A DNA stretch of 64,000 nt from Closterium sp. NIES-65 (GCA_948144175.1 CANXME010000532.1:2355001-2419000), one strand, 5' to 3'. Counted from the stretch's first letter, positions 11,346-23,148 are shown. Numbers and translations are program-made. Notes: generated by a model not told the origin, from the letters alone.

Positions 11346-11535
11346 ACGTGAGCCCCTACGCCACCCGAGCCGCGCGAGCCGCCCGAGCCGCCCGAGCCGC
11401 CCGAGCCGCCCGAGCCGCCCGAGCCGCCCGAGCCGCCCGAGCCGCCTGAGGAGCCGTGCTGCTGTTCCTGAGCTGTGTTCCTCTGCTGCTGACCTACCCG
11501 ACTCTCCCAGCCCGGTGAGACTTTCAGCTGCTGCC

Positions 11536-14500
11536 ATGGCCACCCCCAATGTTCTTACTTTTGACGCTGAGGGGAGGGCCATTGACTTTGCCGTCTGGAT
11601 TGAAGACCTGCAGCTGTACTTACTGTGTGATGCGATAGATGAGGTCTCTCTCTTTGACTTTGTCTCTGGCGCTGTCCCTGCCCCACCTGCTGATGCTGAC
11701 TCTGCCGTTCGCTCCAAGTGGGCGACCCGCGATGCTGCTGCACGTCTTGCTGTGCGTCGCCACCTCCCTTCCTCAGAGCGTGCCCACTTTAGTCAGTGCA
11801 AGACCGCTCAGGCCTTGTACGACGCTGTAGTTGCACGCTACTCCTCCCCTTCCTCCGCTACCCTTAGCCGCCTCATGCTACCGTTTCTCTTCCCTGACCT
11901 CGCTTCCTTTCCCACTGTCGCTGACCTCGTTACCCACCTCCGTGCTAATGACACCCGCTACCGCGCTGCCCTTCCTGCTGAGTTCCGCGCTGCGAACCCT
12001 CCTCCCATGTACATCACTCTCTACTTTCTCGTCACCCGTCTCCCTGAGTCCCTTCGTGTCGTTAGGGACCAGTTTCTCTCTGTCTGTCCCACCACTCTCA
12101 CTGTCGACCTCCTTGAGGAGTCCCTGCTAGCGGCTGAGAAGGGTATTGTCGCTGTAGGGGCCTCTCGGGGTGACCCTCGCACCCCCATCTTTGAGGGGTG
12201 TGGTCCTTCCCCCCTGCTGCCCTCTGTCGCCTCTGCCGCTGCGGCCGACCTCGCTGGTTTTGAGTCGGTCGACGCGGCGTCTGCCCCCAGCGGCAGACGC
12301 CGCTCTGGCAAGGGCAAGGGGGGCAAGGGAGCGGGTGGAGCTAGAGGGGGCGGTGGAGGAGGCGGTGGGGGTGGCGGGGGGAGTGGGGGTGGCGGTGGGG
12401 GTGGTGGCGGGAGTGGAGGTACTGGTGGCGGCGGTGGAGGCGGAGGTGGCGGCGGAGGTGGTAGCGGAGGAGGCGGTGGGAGCGGTGGGAGCGACGGTCC
12501 TGGTGGGGGAGGTGGCGGTGGAGACGGGGGTGGCGGTGGAGGCGGGGGTGGCGGTGGAGGCGGGGGTCGGAGTGGCTCGTCCCAGCGGAGCAGCTCTGGG
12601 GGTGGTCAGCGCCAGCAGCAGCAGCAGCAGCAGCCGCAGCAGCAGCCACAGCAGCAGCAGCGCTCTCGCACCGTCCCCGCCCCTCAGCAGCTCCGTGAGT
12701 GGTACTTGCAGCGTCAGCGTGGTGGTGCGCTTGGTCCCTGCCCCTACGTTCTTCGCACCGGTGACCGTGCAGGGGAGAGGTGTGGAGGCGCCCACACAGC
12801 CCGCCGCTGCTTTGGCCGCCTAACCGACGCCTGGCGTCAGCAGTTTCCGGAGGCCGCTGAGATCCCCCGCTGGGGAGAGCTGTCTAGGGCTGGTGTAGCT
12901 ATTTATGATCTTGATTTTGATGCTATTCTCTCTGCTATGTATGCTGTGACTGGTAGTGATGAGGATGACTGTTACCGGTGTTTCCCGCCCGACCCGGGCA
13001 TTGGTACTGCCGCGTCAGGTACTAGTGAGGCTGCTGCTCTAGGTGCCAGTGCGTCTGTGCTCTCAGGTGCTGGTGAGTCTGCCCTCTCAGGTACTGTGTC
13101 GGCTTCGGCCTCTCACACCTTCACCCTTGACTCTGGAGCGTCTCGCTCCTTCTTTAGGGACCGCACCACTCTCACGCCGCTGAGTCGGCCGGTTGCGGTG
13201 TCCCTGGCTGACCCCTCTGGGGGGCCTGTCCTGTCTCGCTTCTCCACTGTCCTCCCGTGTCCGGCGGCCCCCTCTGGCACCCTGACTGGTCTCTACCTCC
13301 CCTCGTTCTCGACGAACTTGGTGAGTGGTGCTTACCTCCAGGATGCGGGTGTCCACCAGTTCACCCCTGCTCGTCAGCGGGTGACCCACTGCACGGAGGC
13401 GGATACAGGTCGCCACCTGGCTACGTTTACACGTCGGCCAGGGTCGAGCCTGTACACACTGACCACTGCTTCTCCTCCAGGTGCTACGTCTGGTAGGGTC
13501 CCTTCGTCTGGTCAGGTGTTTGCTGCAGCGTCCAGGTCTGGTCCTGAGTCTGCCCCCTGCTCGTGTCGTCGTCTGTCTCACGAGACCCTCCTCTGGCACC
13601 ACCGCCTTGGCCACCCCTCTCTGCTTCGGCTCAGAGGCATGGCCTCGCGAGTCCTTGTGTCTGGTCTTCCCCGGTCTCTCCCTCCCCTTCCTCCGGGCCT
13701 TGGCCCTACCTGTGTCCCCTGTGTCGAGGGGCGCCAGCGTGCTGCCCCTCACTCCTCCCAGTTTCCTCCGACAGAGGCCCCGTTGCAGACGCTTCACATG
13801 GACGTGTGGGGCCCAGCCCGCGTCCGTGGACAGGGTCAGGAGCGCTACTTCCTGCTGGTGGTTGACGACTACTCGCGTTACACCACAGTCTTCCCCTTGC
13901 GCAGCAAGGGTGAGGTCACTGAGGTGTTGATCGACTGGATCCGCGCAGCTCGTCTCCAGCTTCGGAGGAGCTTTGGCTCTGACTTCCCTGTTTTGCGTCT
14001 GCACTCGGACAGAGGCGGAGAGTTCTCCTCTGGCCTCTTGAGTGCCTACTGTCGTGCGCGAGGCATCCGTCAGACCTTCACGCTTCCGGACTCACCACAG
14101 CAGAATGGGATTGCTGAGCGCCGCATTGGCATGGTCATGGACGTCGCTCGTACGTCCATGATGCATGCGGCTGCTCCCCATTTTCTGTGGCCGTTTGCGG
14201 TCAGGTGCGCACCAGATCAACCTCCACCCCAGGGTCTCTCGACCGGAGACCTCCCCAGCCCTGCTGTGGACGGGGAAGGTTGGCGATGCGTCGGCGTTCC
14301 GGGTCTGGGGATCTCGGGCGTTTGTTCGCGACCTGTCTGCGGACAAGCTGTCCCCTCGTGCTTCTCCCTGCGTCTTCCTGGGGTTCCCCCCTGACGCCCC
14401 TGGGTGGCAGTTTTACCACCCCACCTCTCGACGTGTTCTATCCTCCCAGGACGTCATGTTCGACGAGTCGGTACCCTACTACCGCCTCTTCCCCTACCGC

Positions 14501-17500
14501 ACTCCGTCCCTCCCCCCACCCCCGCTCTTCTTGGTACCAGGTCCCCCCCCGGTAGTCCCCCTCCCCCCTCAGGGTCCTGCCCCTTCAGGTGTGTCCCAGG
14601 TAGACGCGGTCGAGCCTGTCGAGGTCACTGGTGACTCAGGTGCTGCTGCGGGAGCTGAGCCTGGGGGTGCGGAGTCTGGGGGTGCTGAGCCTGGGGGTGC
14701 TGAGCCTGGGGGTGCTGTGCCTGGGGGTGCTGAGCCTGGAGGTGCCGAGCCTGGGGGTGCTGTGTCTGGGGGTGCTGTGCCTGGGGGTGCTGAGCCTGGA
14801 GGTGCCGAGCCTGGGGGTGCTGTGCCTGGGGGTGCTGTGCCTAGGGGTGCTGAGCCTGGGGGTGCTGAGCCTGGGGGTGCTGTGCCTGGGGGTGCTTCGT
14901 CTCGCCGGGAGCCACTCTCCCCACAGGAGCTGCGTGAGTGGTTTGCCAGGCGCTGGAGGCGTGCTGCTGGTGCTGGTGGTTCTTCGGCTGCAGAGGGTAC
15001 TGCTGCCGCGCGTCCCGCCGGTGCTTGTACTGTGGGTGCTGGAGCTGCTGGGTCTGAGAGTTCTCCTGGAGCTGGTACTGCTGAAGGTGTTGACGCTGAG
15101 CCTGCCGTTGGCGGTCCGATTGACAGTGCTCCTGGTGCTGCTGCTGGAGGTTCTGGAGCTTCTGGTGGTGCTGCTGGAGGTGCTGCTGGAGTGGGTGCTC
15201 CTGCCGGGGCTGCTGGTGCTGTTCCTGCTGTTTCTAGCGTCGCCGCGCGGCCCCGACCGTACTTCGTTCCGCTCCTGCAGCAGGTTCTTGGTCTTACACC
15301 TCCTCCTCCTCCCTTAGAGGGTCCGCAGCCTGTCCGGTCACAGCCACAGCTACAGCCTGCCTCCCCTTTGCCTGCTCCTTCTCCCTACGCTGGTCCGACT
15401 GGAGGTCTTACTGAGCGTCGTGAGCCTGCGTCTCGTCCTGTGTCGCCTGTTCGTACTGAGCGCGCTAGTGGTCGCGGGTCGCGTCAGCGTCCTCCTCCTG
15501 TCCCTGGCACGCACCGGATGTCACTGCGTCCGTCCACGACTCCTCTGCGTGCCCCTTTGCCTTCTCCTCCTGCTTCCTCTCTTCCTGCTCTTGCCGACCC
15601 GGAGTCGGACTCTCTTCGTGCTGCCAGTCCTACTGTCACGCGTCTCCTTGCTACTGCTGTCACTGACCCTTCCTTCGAGTCGTCTGCTGCGTCTGCCCTT
15701 GTCACTGAGCTTGTCGACTTTGCTGCGCGCTGTCGTCTAGACTACGCTGCTCGTCTTGTCACTGAGTCTGAGTCCGCCTGTCCTCCGTCCGTCGGGGGTG
15801 AGTGTGCCCTTGGCACGGACGTCCTTGAGGACAGGCAGGAGGAGTTCCAGTGTCTGGCCGCCGCTTCACCTCGTCTCGCGTCTGTACTGCTAGCCCCTGA
15901 GGGAGACCCGGATGCACCAGACATCCCGACTCCGCGCTCTTACGCGGAGGCGATAGAGGGTCCCTACTCCTCTCAGTGGCAGGCAGCTATGGATGCAGAG
16001 ATGGCTTCCTGGAAGTCCACAGGCACCTACGTTGACGCTGTTCCCCCTCCTGGGGCGAACATCGTCAGTGGCATGTGGATTTTCAGGGTGAAGCGGCCGC
16101 CGGGTTCTCCGCCTGTCTTCAAGGCGCGTTACGTGGCTCGTGGCTTCAGTCAGCGGCAGGGGGTTGACTACTTTCAGACCTTCTCCCCCACCCCGAAGAT
16201 GACCACTCTTCGGGTCCTGCTGCACGTTGCTGCTCACCGTGACTACGAGCTGCACTCTCTCGACTTCAGCACAGCTTTCTTGCAGGGCAGCCTGCACGAG
16301 GAGATCTGGCTGCGTCGCCCACCTGGCTTCACTGGGTCTTTCCCTCCTGGTACCCAGTGGAGTCTCCGGCGTCCAGTCTACGGTCTCCGCCAGGCGCCAC
16401 GTGAGTGGCACGACACACTGAGGACTACGCTCGCGGCACTTGGGTTTGCTCCTTCTACTGCCGACCCGTCGCTGTTTCTGCGCACCGACACCTCTCTGCC
16501 GCCGTTCTACATCCTCGTGTACGTCGACGACTTGGTCTTTGCCACAGCTGACACTGCTGGACTCGCCTACGTGAAGTCCGAGCTGCAGAAGAGACACACG
16601 TGCACTGACCTGGGTGAACTGCGCAGCTACCTTGGCTTGCAGATCACCCGGGACAGAGCACGCCGCACCATTACCCTGACTCAGTCACACATGGTGCAGC
16701 AGGTCCTTCAGCGCTTCGGCTTCACGTACTCCTCGCCTCAGGCCACTCCTCTGCCTACTCGCCACTCGCTCTCAGCTCTGCCTTCGGATGAGTCCGTAGA
16801 GTCGAGTGGCCCGTTTGCAGAGCTTGTTGGCTGCCTCATGTACCTGATGACCTGCACACGACCTGACCTCGCATACCCTCTTAGCATTCTCGCACGCTTT
16901 GTTGCTCCTGGGAGACACCGACCAGAGCACATGGCTGCAGCGAAGAGGGTGTTGCGCTACTTGTGCAGTACGTCGGGCATGGGGCTAGTGCTTGGAGGGC
17001 GCAGTCCAGTGGTCCTCACTGGGCACGCAGACGCTTCTTGGGCTGACGACCAGGCTACGCAGCGGTCGTCACAGGGTTACACCTTCAGCCTTGGTTCCGG
17101 CTCTGTCTCGTGGCGGGCTACCCGCTCGTCTTCTGTTCTCGGCTCCAGTTGTGAGGCTGAGATCTACGCTGGGGCTATGGCTGCACAGGAGTTACGCTGG
17201 CTCACCTACCTGCTGAACGACCTTGGAGAGCAGCCTCGTTCTCCTCCAGTCCTGTACGTAGACAACAAGGCCATGCTGGCCTTGTGTCGAGAGCAGCGAC
17301 TGGAGCACAGAACGAAGCACATTGCTCTCCGCTACTTTCTTGCTCGTGAGCTACAGCAGCGTGGACAGTTGCGACTTGCGTACGTGGCCTCTGAGGCCAA
17401 CACTGCTGATGTCTTCACCAAGGCACTTGCGCCTTGTGATCATCAGCGTTGTTGCACGCAGTTGGGTCTTGTGCCTGTCTTGCCTCACTTGCTCTCCTCT

Positions 17501-17503
17501 TGA
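11536..17503 (+). pseudogene. Copia-1b gag-pol polyprotein region, broken (about one break)
   Basis: The same domain order as Copia-1a is present: Gag with Gly-rich and Gln-rich runs, the Cys/His cluster (CGGAHTARRC), protease [12 protein letters not shown], integrase ([25 protein letters not shown]), a linker with many [10 protein letters not shown] repeats, reverse transcriptase (YVDDLVFAT) and RNase H ([10 protein letters not shown]). The start is placed at MATPNVLTFDAEGR. Protein similarity to Copia-1a and Copia-3 is very high throughout. The region as a whole is not one open frame. Confidence 0.9.
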
Positions 17504-17715
17504 CCTTGCTTGTACCTTCGCCTATATATACTCTTGCTCTTGCTTGCTTGACTCTTGTATATCTCTATATATGATCTTGCATGTGAACTGGCCTTCTGGC
17601 CTTTGAACTTGTGCTCGGAATGCGTGGTGACTTTGTGATCCACCCTGAGCTTTGCTTTGCTTTGCTTGACTGGTCTTGTGACCCCTTGTTCTCCCCCACT
17701 TTGCCTATGGGGGTG

Positions 17716-17846
17716 TGTCAGAACATATAGCTTACTTGTTTCTGTAGGCTATAGTGGGGTATCCCATAGGGGGTACAACACAATTAGGGTTTCCTATTTG
17801 TATTCACTTCACTTCATAGTCATCCATTCTCGTTCACACTTTCTCA
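17716..17846 (+). repeat. Copia-1b 3' LTR
   Basis: 131 bp, identical by eye to 10265-10395. It follows the purine-rich CTATGGGGGTG tract and is followed by target copy CGGGC. Confidence 0.95.
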
Positions 17847-18059
17847 CGGGCGGCTCGGGCGGCTCGGGCGGCTCGGGTTGCTGGGGCGGCGCGGGCGGCT
17901 CGGGCGGCTCGGGCGGCTCGGCTGTACGGGCGGCTCGTGCGGCGAGGGCGTCGCGACGGGCGGCTCGCTGGCAGCTCGCGGGCGGCTGAGGGACGGCGGG
18001 TGCACGGGAGGCTCGGCGGGCGGCGTACAGGCAGCTCACGGGCGGCTGCGACGGGCGGC

Positions 18060-18640
18060 GCTCAGGCGTCAGGGCGGGCGGCCGTAAGGGCGAAAGGGCG
18101 GGCGGCGCTCGGGCGCTAGGGCGAGCGGCGCACGGGTGCTAGGGCGGGCGGCCGGCCGTCAGGGCGCTAGGGCGGGCGGCCGTCAGGGCGCTAGGGCGGG
18201 CTGCGCTCGGGCGCTAGGGCGGGCGGCCGTTAGGGCGCTAGGGCGGGCGGCCGTCAGGGCGCTAGGGCGAGCGGCGCACGGGCGCTATGGCGGGCGGCCG
18301 TCAGGGCGCTAGGGCGGGCGGCGCTCGGGCGCTAGGGCGGGCGGCGCTCGGGCGCTAGGGCGGGCGGCGCTCGGGCGCTAGGGCGGGCGGCGCTCGGGCG
18401 CTAGGGCGGGCGGCCGTCAGGGCGCTAGGGCGGGCGGCCGTCTGGGCGCTAGGGCGGGCGGCGCTCGGGCGCTAGGGCGGGCGGCCGTCAGGGCGCTAGG
18501 GCGGGCGGCCGTCAGGGCGCTAGGGCGGGCGACGTTCGGGCGCTAGAGCGGGCGGCCGTCAGGGCACTAGGGCGGGCGGCCGTCAGGGCGCAAGGGCGGC
18601 GGCGCTCGGGCGCTAGGGCGGGCGGCCGTCAGAGGAGGGA
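18060..18640. repeat. Copia-1a leader minisatellite (24-bp unit)
   Basis: Between the 5' LTR and the nested insertion the leader is a tandem array of a 24-bp unit built from GCGCTAGGGCGGGCGG followed by CCGTCAGG or CGCTCGG, about two dozen copies with small variations. It is almost pure G/C. The adjoining 17847-17930 carries a 9-bp GGCTCGGGC repeat shared with the other Copia leaders. Confidence 0.85.
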
Positions 18641-18762
18641 GCGGCGGGAGCGCGACGGTAGGGGCGACACGCAGGGTCGCTAAAAAAAAAGAACGCGCGC
18701 CTCGGGGCGCGCTTCGGTGGGCCCTAGGAACAGTCCCTAGGAGGGGACCTGCTCTGATTCCA

Positions 18763-18893
18763 TGAGAAGAATTGAACGAGAATGGAATGACTATGAACGA
18801 AGTGAGTACAAATAGGAAACCCTGATTGGGTTGTACCCCTTATGGGATACCCCACTATAGCCTACAGAAACAAGTAAGCTATAAGTTCTGACA
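18763..18893 (-). repeat. Copia-1a 5' LTR
   Basis: 131 bp, identical by eye to 3812-3942. The primer-binding site lies beside it at 18751-18762 and the target copy AATGG at 18894-18898. Confidence 0.95.
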
Positions 18894-18956
18894 AATGGGT
18901 TCTACTATTTTGGAGATGTCATTGTTAAGGATTGGCAGATTGTAGAGGATGTTTAG
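18894..18956 (+). CDS. Displaced 3' end of the split host gene
   Basis: The 5-bp sequence AATGG just before the left LTR (3807-3811) is repeated at 18894-18898, directly after the right LTR. Reading on in the same codon phase gives NGFYYFGDVIVKDWQIVEDV and then TAG. This is a clean end to the gene whose last exon stops at 3811. The matching phase and the exact target duplication support one original exon; about 19 codons are displaced by 15.1 kb. Confidence 0.75.
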   Translation, partial: NGFYYFGDVIVKDWQIVEDV

Positions 18957-19279
18957 TAGCTTTATGTAGCTGTAGTGCATATGTAGGTTTAGTATGTGAT
19001 ATTTTGTTGATTAATTTCTAACCAATTAGTATTGTAAGCGTTTAATATTAGTAAATTATAATTAGGGAATTGTTTTGATTTGTTGATAATAAACCCATTC
19101 GAAATTCTACTGATCATAATTTTAGCAGTGTAGTTATCTCAATTAAATGTCACCTTGTCACATCTCCAATAGGAACAAATATCCTCTAAACTTTTCTTTA
19201 TCGCTTTTATACATACGCATATTGTTATCACGCGGTAACCAACTTTAACAATTTTGTTACGCGCGTGTCGCCCTGCGGC
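18957..19279. other. AT-rich 3' flank of the host gene
   Basis: AT-rich sequence without open frames follows the TAG at 18954-18956. It contrasts sharply with the GC-rich elements on both sides. It probably holds the host gene's 3' UTR; no clear polyadenylation signal stands out. Confidence 0.5.
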
Positions 19280-20168
19280 CCCCCCCCCCCCCCCCCCTCC
19301 CCGCACACCTGCGTTTGCTTACCGCACACCCGAGTTCGCTTCCCGCACACCCGATTTTGCTTCCCGCACGCTTGTGCATGCTTCGCGCACACCTGAGCTC
19401 GCCTACCGCACACTCAGGGTATGGGGGTGACGGGTATGGGGGTGGCGGGTGTGCGCGGTCCCCTGCTCCTCCTCCTCCTCCGTCTCCCACTGCTGCAGCT
19501 GCCGCTGAGGGGGGTGGGTGTGTGGGAGACGAAGGAGTGGTGCTAGGGGGGTGTGTGGGAGTAGAGCTAGTGGTGTAGCAGTGGGTGTGTATGAGGGGGG
19601 TGGGACTGTGTGCGGGAGGATGAGTGGAGGTTGCCAGTTTGTCGTCAGCAACACCTGTATTCCGGGGGCTTCGCCCGGTAGCCCAGTCGTAGCCAGCTGT
19701 GCCAGCCGCCCGTGGGTCCGTTGCTCGTCTGCCGCTACTTTAGCCGCGGGGCCAGTTACTCCAGTAGTCCGGGGGCGTCGCCCGGTAGCCGCTGTGCCAG
19801 TGTGCCTCCTGTTGCCCGTGTGTCTGCAGCTTCAGCTGTCGCCTCCCAACTCCTCTCGCTCTCACTCCTCCTCCTCACTTGCCCGTTGTGACCACCACTA
19901 GTTTTGCTTATAATTGTGAACTATGAACTATTTCTTCTTGAACTTGTGCTCAGAATGTGTGGTGACATTGTGATCCACCCTGAGCTTGTTTTGTTTTGCC
20001 TGCACTGCTGATTACACCCCACTTTGGCTATGGGGGTGTGTCAGAATATTATCTTATTGTTCTAGCCTGTAGTGGGGTGCTCTATAGCGAGTACAACCCT
20101 TCTAGGGTTTGCTATTTGTATCCTCATTCTTGCTAGTTCAATCCTCTTTCTTTCTTCTAATTTTGACA
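19280..20168 (+). mobile_element. Non-autonomous LTR element, 5' truncated
   Basis: Starting with a C run (about 19280-19299), this stretch has a five-copy 21-bp minisatellite (CGCACACCCGAGTTCGCTTC type, 19301-19410), then a GC-rich non-coding interior. The 3' end matches the interior of the element at 41184-42586 closely, including GCTGCAGCTGCCGCTG, TTGAACTTGTGCTCAGAATG and ACCCCACTTTGGCTATGGGG. It ends in an LTR at 20039-20168. No 5' LTR or target duplication was found, so the left part is missing. There is no gag or pol. Confidence 0.75.
20039..20168 (+). repeat. LTR of the truncated non-autonomous element
   Basis: TGTCAGAATATTAT...TTTTGACA, about 130 bp. It shares the core CTGTAGTGGGGTGCTCTATAG with the LTRs at 41184 and 42411 but diverges in its last third. 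Confidence 0.75.
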
Positions 20169-20247
20169 CGTCATTCCACCACCACCCCTCTCCGCCTCCT
20201 GTTTGTACCACCCCTTCTAGTACCCGAGCGATGTCTAGCTCGTTCCC

Positions 20248-23148
20248 ATGGCACCTCCTGGAGACCCTTACGAAGCTAGTGGTGGTGATGGAGACCCGTC
20301 TAGTAGCACCAGGCCTAGGACTGGCCTCGATTTCTTGCGAGGCCATGTTACAGAAGCTGCACCCAACCCTTTGCCAGAGACGTATGTTGACAGTGAGGGG
20401 TGGCACTATCCCGTGCGCAAAGTTCCGCCACAGTCACCATCGCGGCAGCAGGAGCAAGACAACGATGACGATGCGGACACCGTCGTCCGCGACCACGTGG
20501 TAACGACGGAGATCGTTACGGAAGCACCTGAATCTTCTAACTCGGTGGCGCTGAAACGACCCCGCTACATGCAGACGACCATTGGGTTTGGCACCGGCAC
20601 GCCTCTCGTGAGACCTCCTCCTCCGCCACCTTCCACTGTTACTCCCGCGCCATCTCCTCTCAAACTGACTGCCTCGGAACGCAATGCTGCGAAGTTCCTG
20701 GAGGCTCAGCGAAACTACATCACGAAGTGGCTCCCGCAGTTCGACTGGCTATTGCTCGACAAGGGTGAGGATGGGCTGCCTCGTTTGCGTTGCAGTGTGT
20801 GCAGTGAACATGGCCCAGACAACGCACGTTACGGGAGGAATGGTTGCGGTGGACGCGACTTGCAGCCAGCGTCTATGCGTGCGCACCAGGCAAGCACTCG
20901 CCACGAGGAGTGCATCGACCGTCAGAAGGGGCTTCTCGACAAGCTGGCGGCGCAGAAGAAGATAGACGACTACGAGAGAGCCGACCCTGAGAGCGCGCGC
21001 GTGGTCAGGCTCATGCGGAGCATTCAGTTTGTGTGCGACGAGGACGCGCCGATCTCAATGTTCCCGCGCCTCGTGGAGTTTCTGGCCAGGGAGGGTATTT
21101 CGGACATCCCTAAGCAGGGCTACGGCGTTTACATCACTGAGTGAGTACAGGGCGGGTATCCCATGTAGAGGATGTGATCACAACCTCGTCGATGACTAAT
21201 CTGTGTGTGCGCTTCTTGCAGGTACGGTTTCCAGGAGATGGTGAAGGCAATGAGCTCCTATCAGCAGCAACAACAGCTCATGCACGTACACGCGTCACCT
21301 TGGATCGGCAGCAGCTGTGATGAGAGCACGGACAGAGCGCGCGGGAAGCATCTGGTGGTGTTCGTGACTTTCCTGAAGCATCGTCAGGTGGCGACCGAGT
21401 TCTTTGCGCTGCTGACGGTCCACAAGTGTGACGCTGCTTCAATCTTCACCGTCCTGCTGGCCCACTTGGAGACTGTTGGCATAATTCTGCAGAGGATCGC
21501 CGCCATCAGCACAGACGGCGCGGGTGTGATGGTTGGCTGCGAGAGGGGGCTTGTGGTGCGCCTCCGTGAGCGCATCCCTCATCTTGTCGGCACGCACTGC
21601 ATCGCACATAGGTAAGTGTCGTTTACGTTCAACACATACTGCTCAATCCTACTTGTAAAAGTGTCCTAATGCTAAACGTTTTATTGTGCAGAGAAGCACT
21701 AGCTGTGAAGGAGTCGGCGCTGAAGTACAAGGACCTGGACATCGTCGATGCTGCAATCCGAGGGCTTGGCGACATCGTCACCAAGTCTTCCGTCTGGCAT
21801 GAGCGGTTCAAAGAGCTGCAGCAGGAATTTCACAAGACAAACCTGGAGCACCAGGGGCTTTTTGACGTGAGGTGGCTGTCGCGTGGAGATGCTGTGCAGC
21901 GGCTGTGCAAGGTCCTCGGTGCGGCGGTCGTGGTGTTCATCGAGTACGGCCACAAGTTGGCCGCTACGCTTCAGACGCTGAAGTTCCACTTCTGCGTATA
22001 CTTCTTGGCGGATCTACTTGCAGAGATCAACGCCCTCAACAAATTCTTCCAGCGACGGAAAGTAAGTGATTCATGTGTTGCTGGTTCGTGTGCGTTCGCT
22101 TTGCCAAAATTGAATAATGTTTTAACGCAATCTCATTGTACCCGTGGTTATCTCAGGTTGACATCACGCTCGTGCACCAGGTGGTGGACCGCACGATCTC
22201 TTGCATCAGGCTGCGCTACGTGGAATACGACAACGGTTTCGGAGGGGGAGTCAGCAACCTGCTGTCGCCCTTCATCGCACGTATGGCCAATGGGAAAAGG
22301 AAGATAAAGTGGACGGCGTGGATTCGGAGGGCGAGCCAACATCGCATGAGATCGTGCTGAGCGAGGAGCCGATAAAAGGACACAAGTTCGGCGGCACGAT
22401 GGCCGACTGCATCAAGCTCTGTAAGGCGTTTGCGCTGGAGGTGGCGACAAATCTGCACACACGCATGTATAGCCTGAAGGACATGGAGGGCAGCAAGCTG
22501 TACAAGGTGGAGACGTGGCCAGAAGCGACAGACAAACGGGAGCGACGGGTCGTACAGTGGCTGGATTCCAATGCGCGTGTCTTCTTGAACAGGCTGCCAG
22601 GTGTGTTGATGCGTGCGTGGCAAAAAACTCCCGTCCAAGTGCTGTTTGCATGTGCGAAGTCGGTAGACTAATGATTGTGCCTTTTGTCTTATGTTCACGT
22701 GGCAGGCTTCAACCACCGAGCGGCGGAGATGGAACTGAAGTGCTTCTGCCACGTCATGTCGCGACACTACGAGGATGAGGACTTCTACCAAGGGCTGTCG
22801 AAGATGCTGAAGACCAAGGACTGGCCACGCAGCTTCCCCAACCTGGTGTCGATGTGGCAGGCGCTCGCAGTGATTCCGTTGAGCACCGTGGAGTGCGAGC
22901 GCGGATTCAGCCGCCAAAACGTTATCAAAAGCTGGATGCGCACATCGCTCGGCGACGCCCGTCTATCCGAGCTGATGACTCTCAACATGCTTGACTATGA
23001 GTACAAATGGGCCGACGTGGTCGACATCTGGCGGAAGCAGAAGAAGAGGAGACCCGCTAAATCAACAGCTCCATACAATCGCAGTGTTGGAAAGGGCATG
23101 GCAATAGGGGAGTCGTCTGATAGCGAGGACGAGCATGATGGATATTGA
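20248..23148 (+). CDS. hAT-superfamily transposase, multi-exon, one frame break
   Basis: Exons: 20248-21140, 21222-21611, 21692-22061, 22157-22600 and 22706-23148. All introns are 80-105 bp with GT...AG and consistent phase. The product would cut and paste hAT DNA transposons, or is a domesticated relative. Residues about 1-150 are disordered and Pro-rich. A BED-like zinc finger follows (LRCSVCSEHG ... MRAHQASTRHEEC). The RNase H-like core shows the hAT first Asp in SSCDESTDRARGKH and the second in ISTDGAGVMVG. The C-terminus has the dimerisation signature ECERGFSRQNVIKSWMRTSL. Within exon 4, near 22280, the frame shifts: SNLLSPFIAR is in one frame and YGQWEKEDKVDGVDSEGEP in the next. This is either one indel (decay or assembly error) or an unusual splice. 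A stop at 23146-23148 is followed by AATAAA at about 23182. No terminal inverted repeats were identified. Confidence 0.85.

Larger units (their letters stand above)
10265..17846 (+). mobile_element. Copia-1b: Ty1/Copia LTR retrotransposon nested in Copia-1a
   Basis: 131-bp LTRs at 10265-10395 and 17716-17846 look identical and are flanked by the target duplication CGGGC (10260-10264 and 17847-17851). The primer-binding site TGGAATCAGAGC is at 10396-10407, a GC-rich minisatellite leader follows, then the polyprotein region, and a purine-rich tract lies just before 17716. It inserted in opposite orientation into the leader repeat of its relative Copia-1a; the two LTR types differ at roughly a dozen positions. 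The coding region is broken, with about one break. Identical LTRs argue for a recent insertion, after Copia-1a. Confidence 0.93.
3812..18893 (-). mobile_element. Copia-1a: Ty1/Copia LTR retrotransposon, looks whole, carrying nested Copia-1b
   Basis: The element is bounded by 131-bp LTRs (3812-3942 and 18763-18893) that I read as identical, with the target duplication AATGG on both sides. It runs on the minus strand. The 5' LTR is on the right, followed by a primer-binding site at 18751-18762 (TGGAATCAGAGC on the minus strand), a GC-rich repetitive leader, one long polyprotein frame and a purine-rich tract (about 3943-3958, complement). Without the nested element it would be about 7.5 kb. The leader is interrupted by Copia-1b at 10265-17846. 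Identical LTRs and an open polyprotein imply a recent insertion. It sits in the last exon of the host gene at 2340. Confidence 0.93.

Noticed and set aside
11041-11535. N-terminal extension of the Copia-1b polyprotein (and 46607-46936 in Copia-3)
   Set aside because: It is made of leader minisatellite and is not shared between copies; the conserved start is MATPNV/MATPSV.
13087-14004. 305-codon antisense ORF in the Copia integrase region, seen at the same place in Copia-3 (48488-49405)
   Set aside because: It is a mirror of a GC-rich, strongly biased sense frame. It has no protein features of its own, and the relative in Copia-2 is shifted.
18957-19279. Search for the missing 5' LTR of the element at 19280-20168
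   Set aside because: No TGTCAG or LTR core is present; the AT-rich sequence belongs to the host gene's 3' flank.
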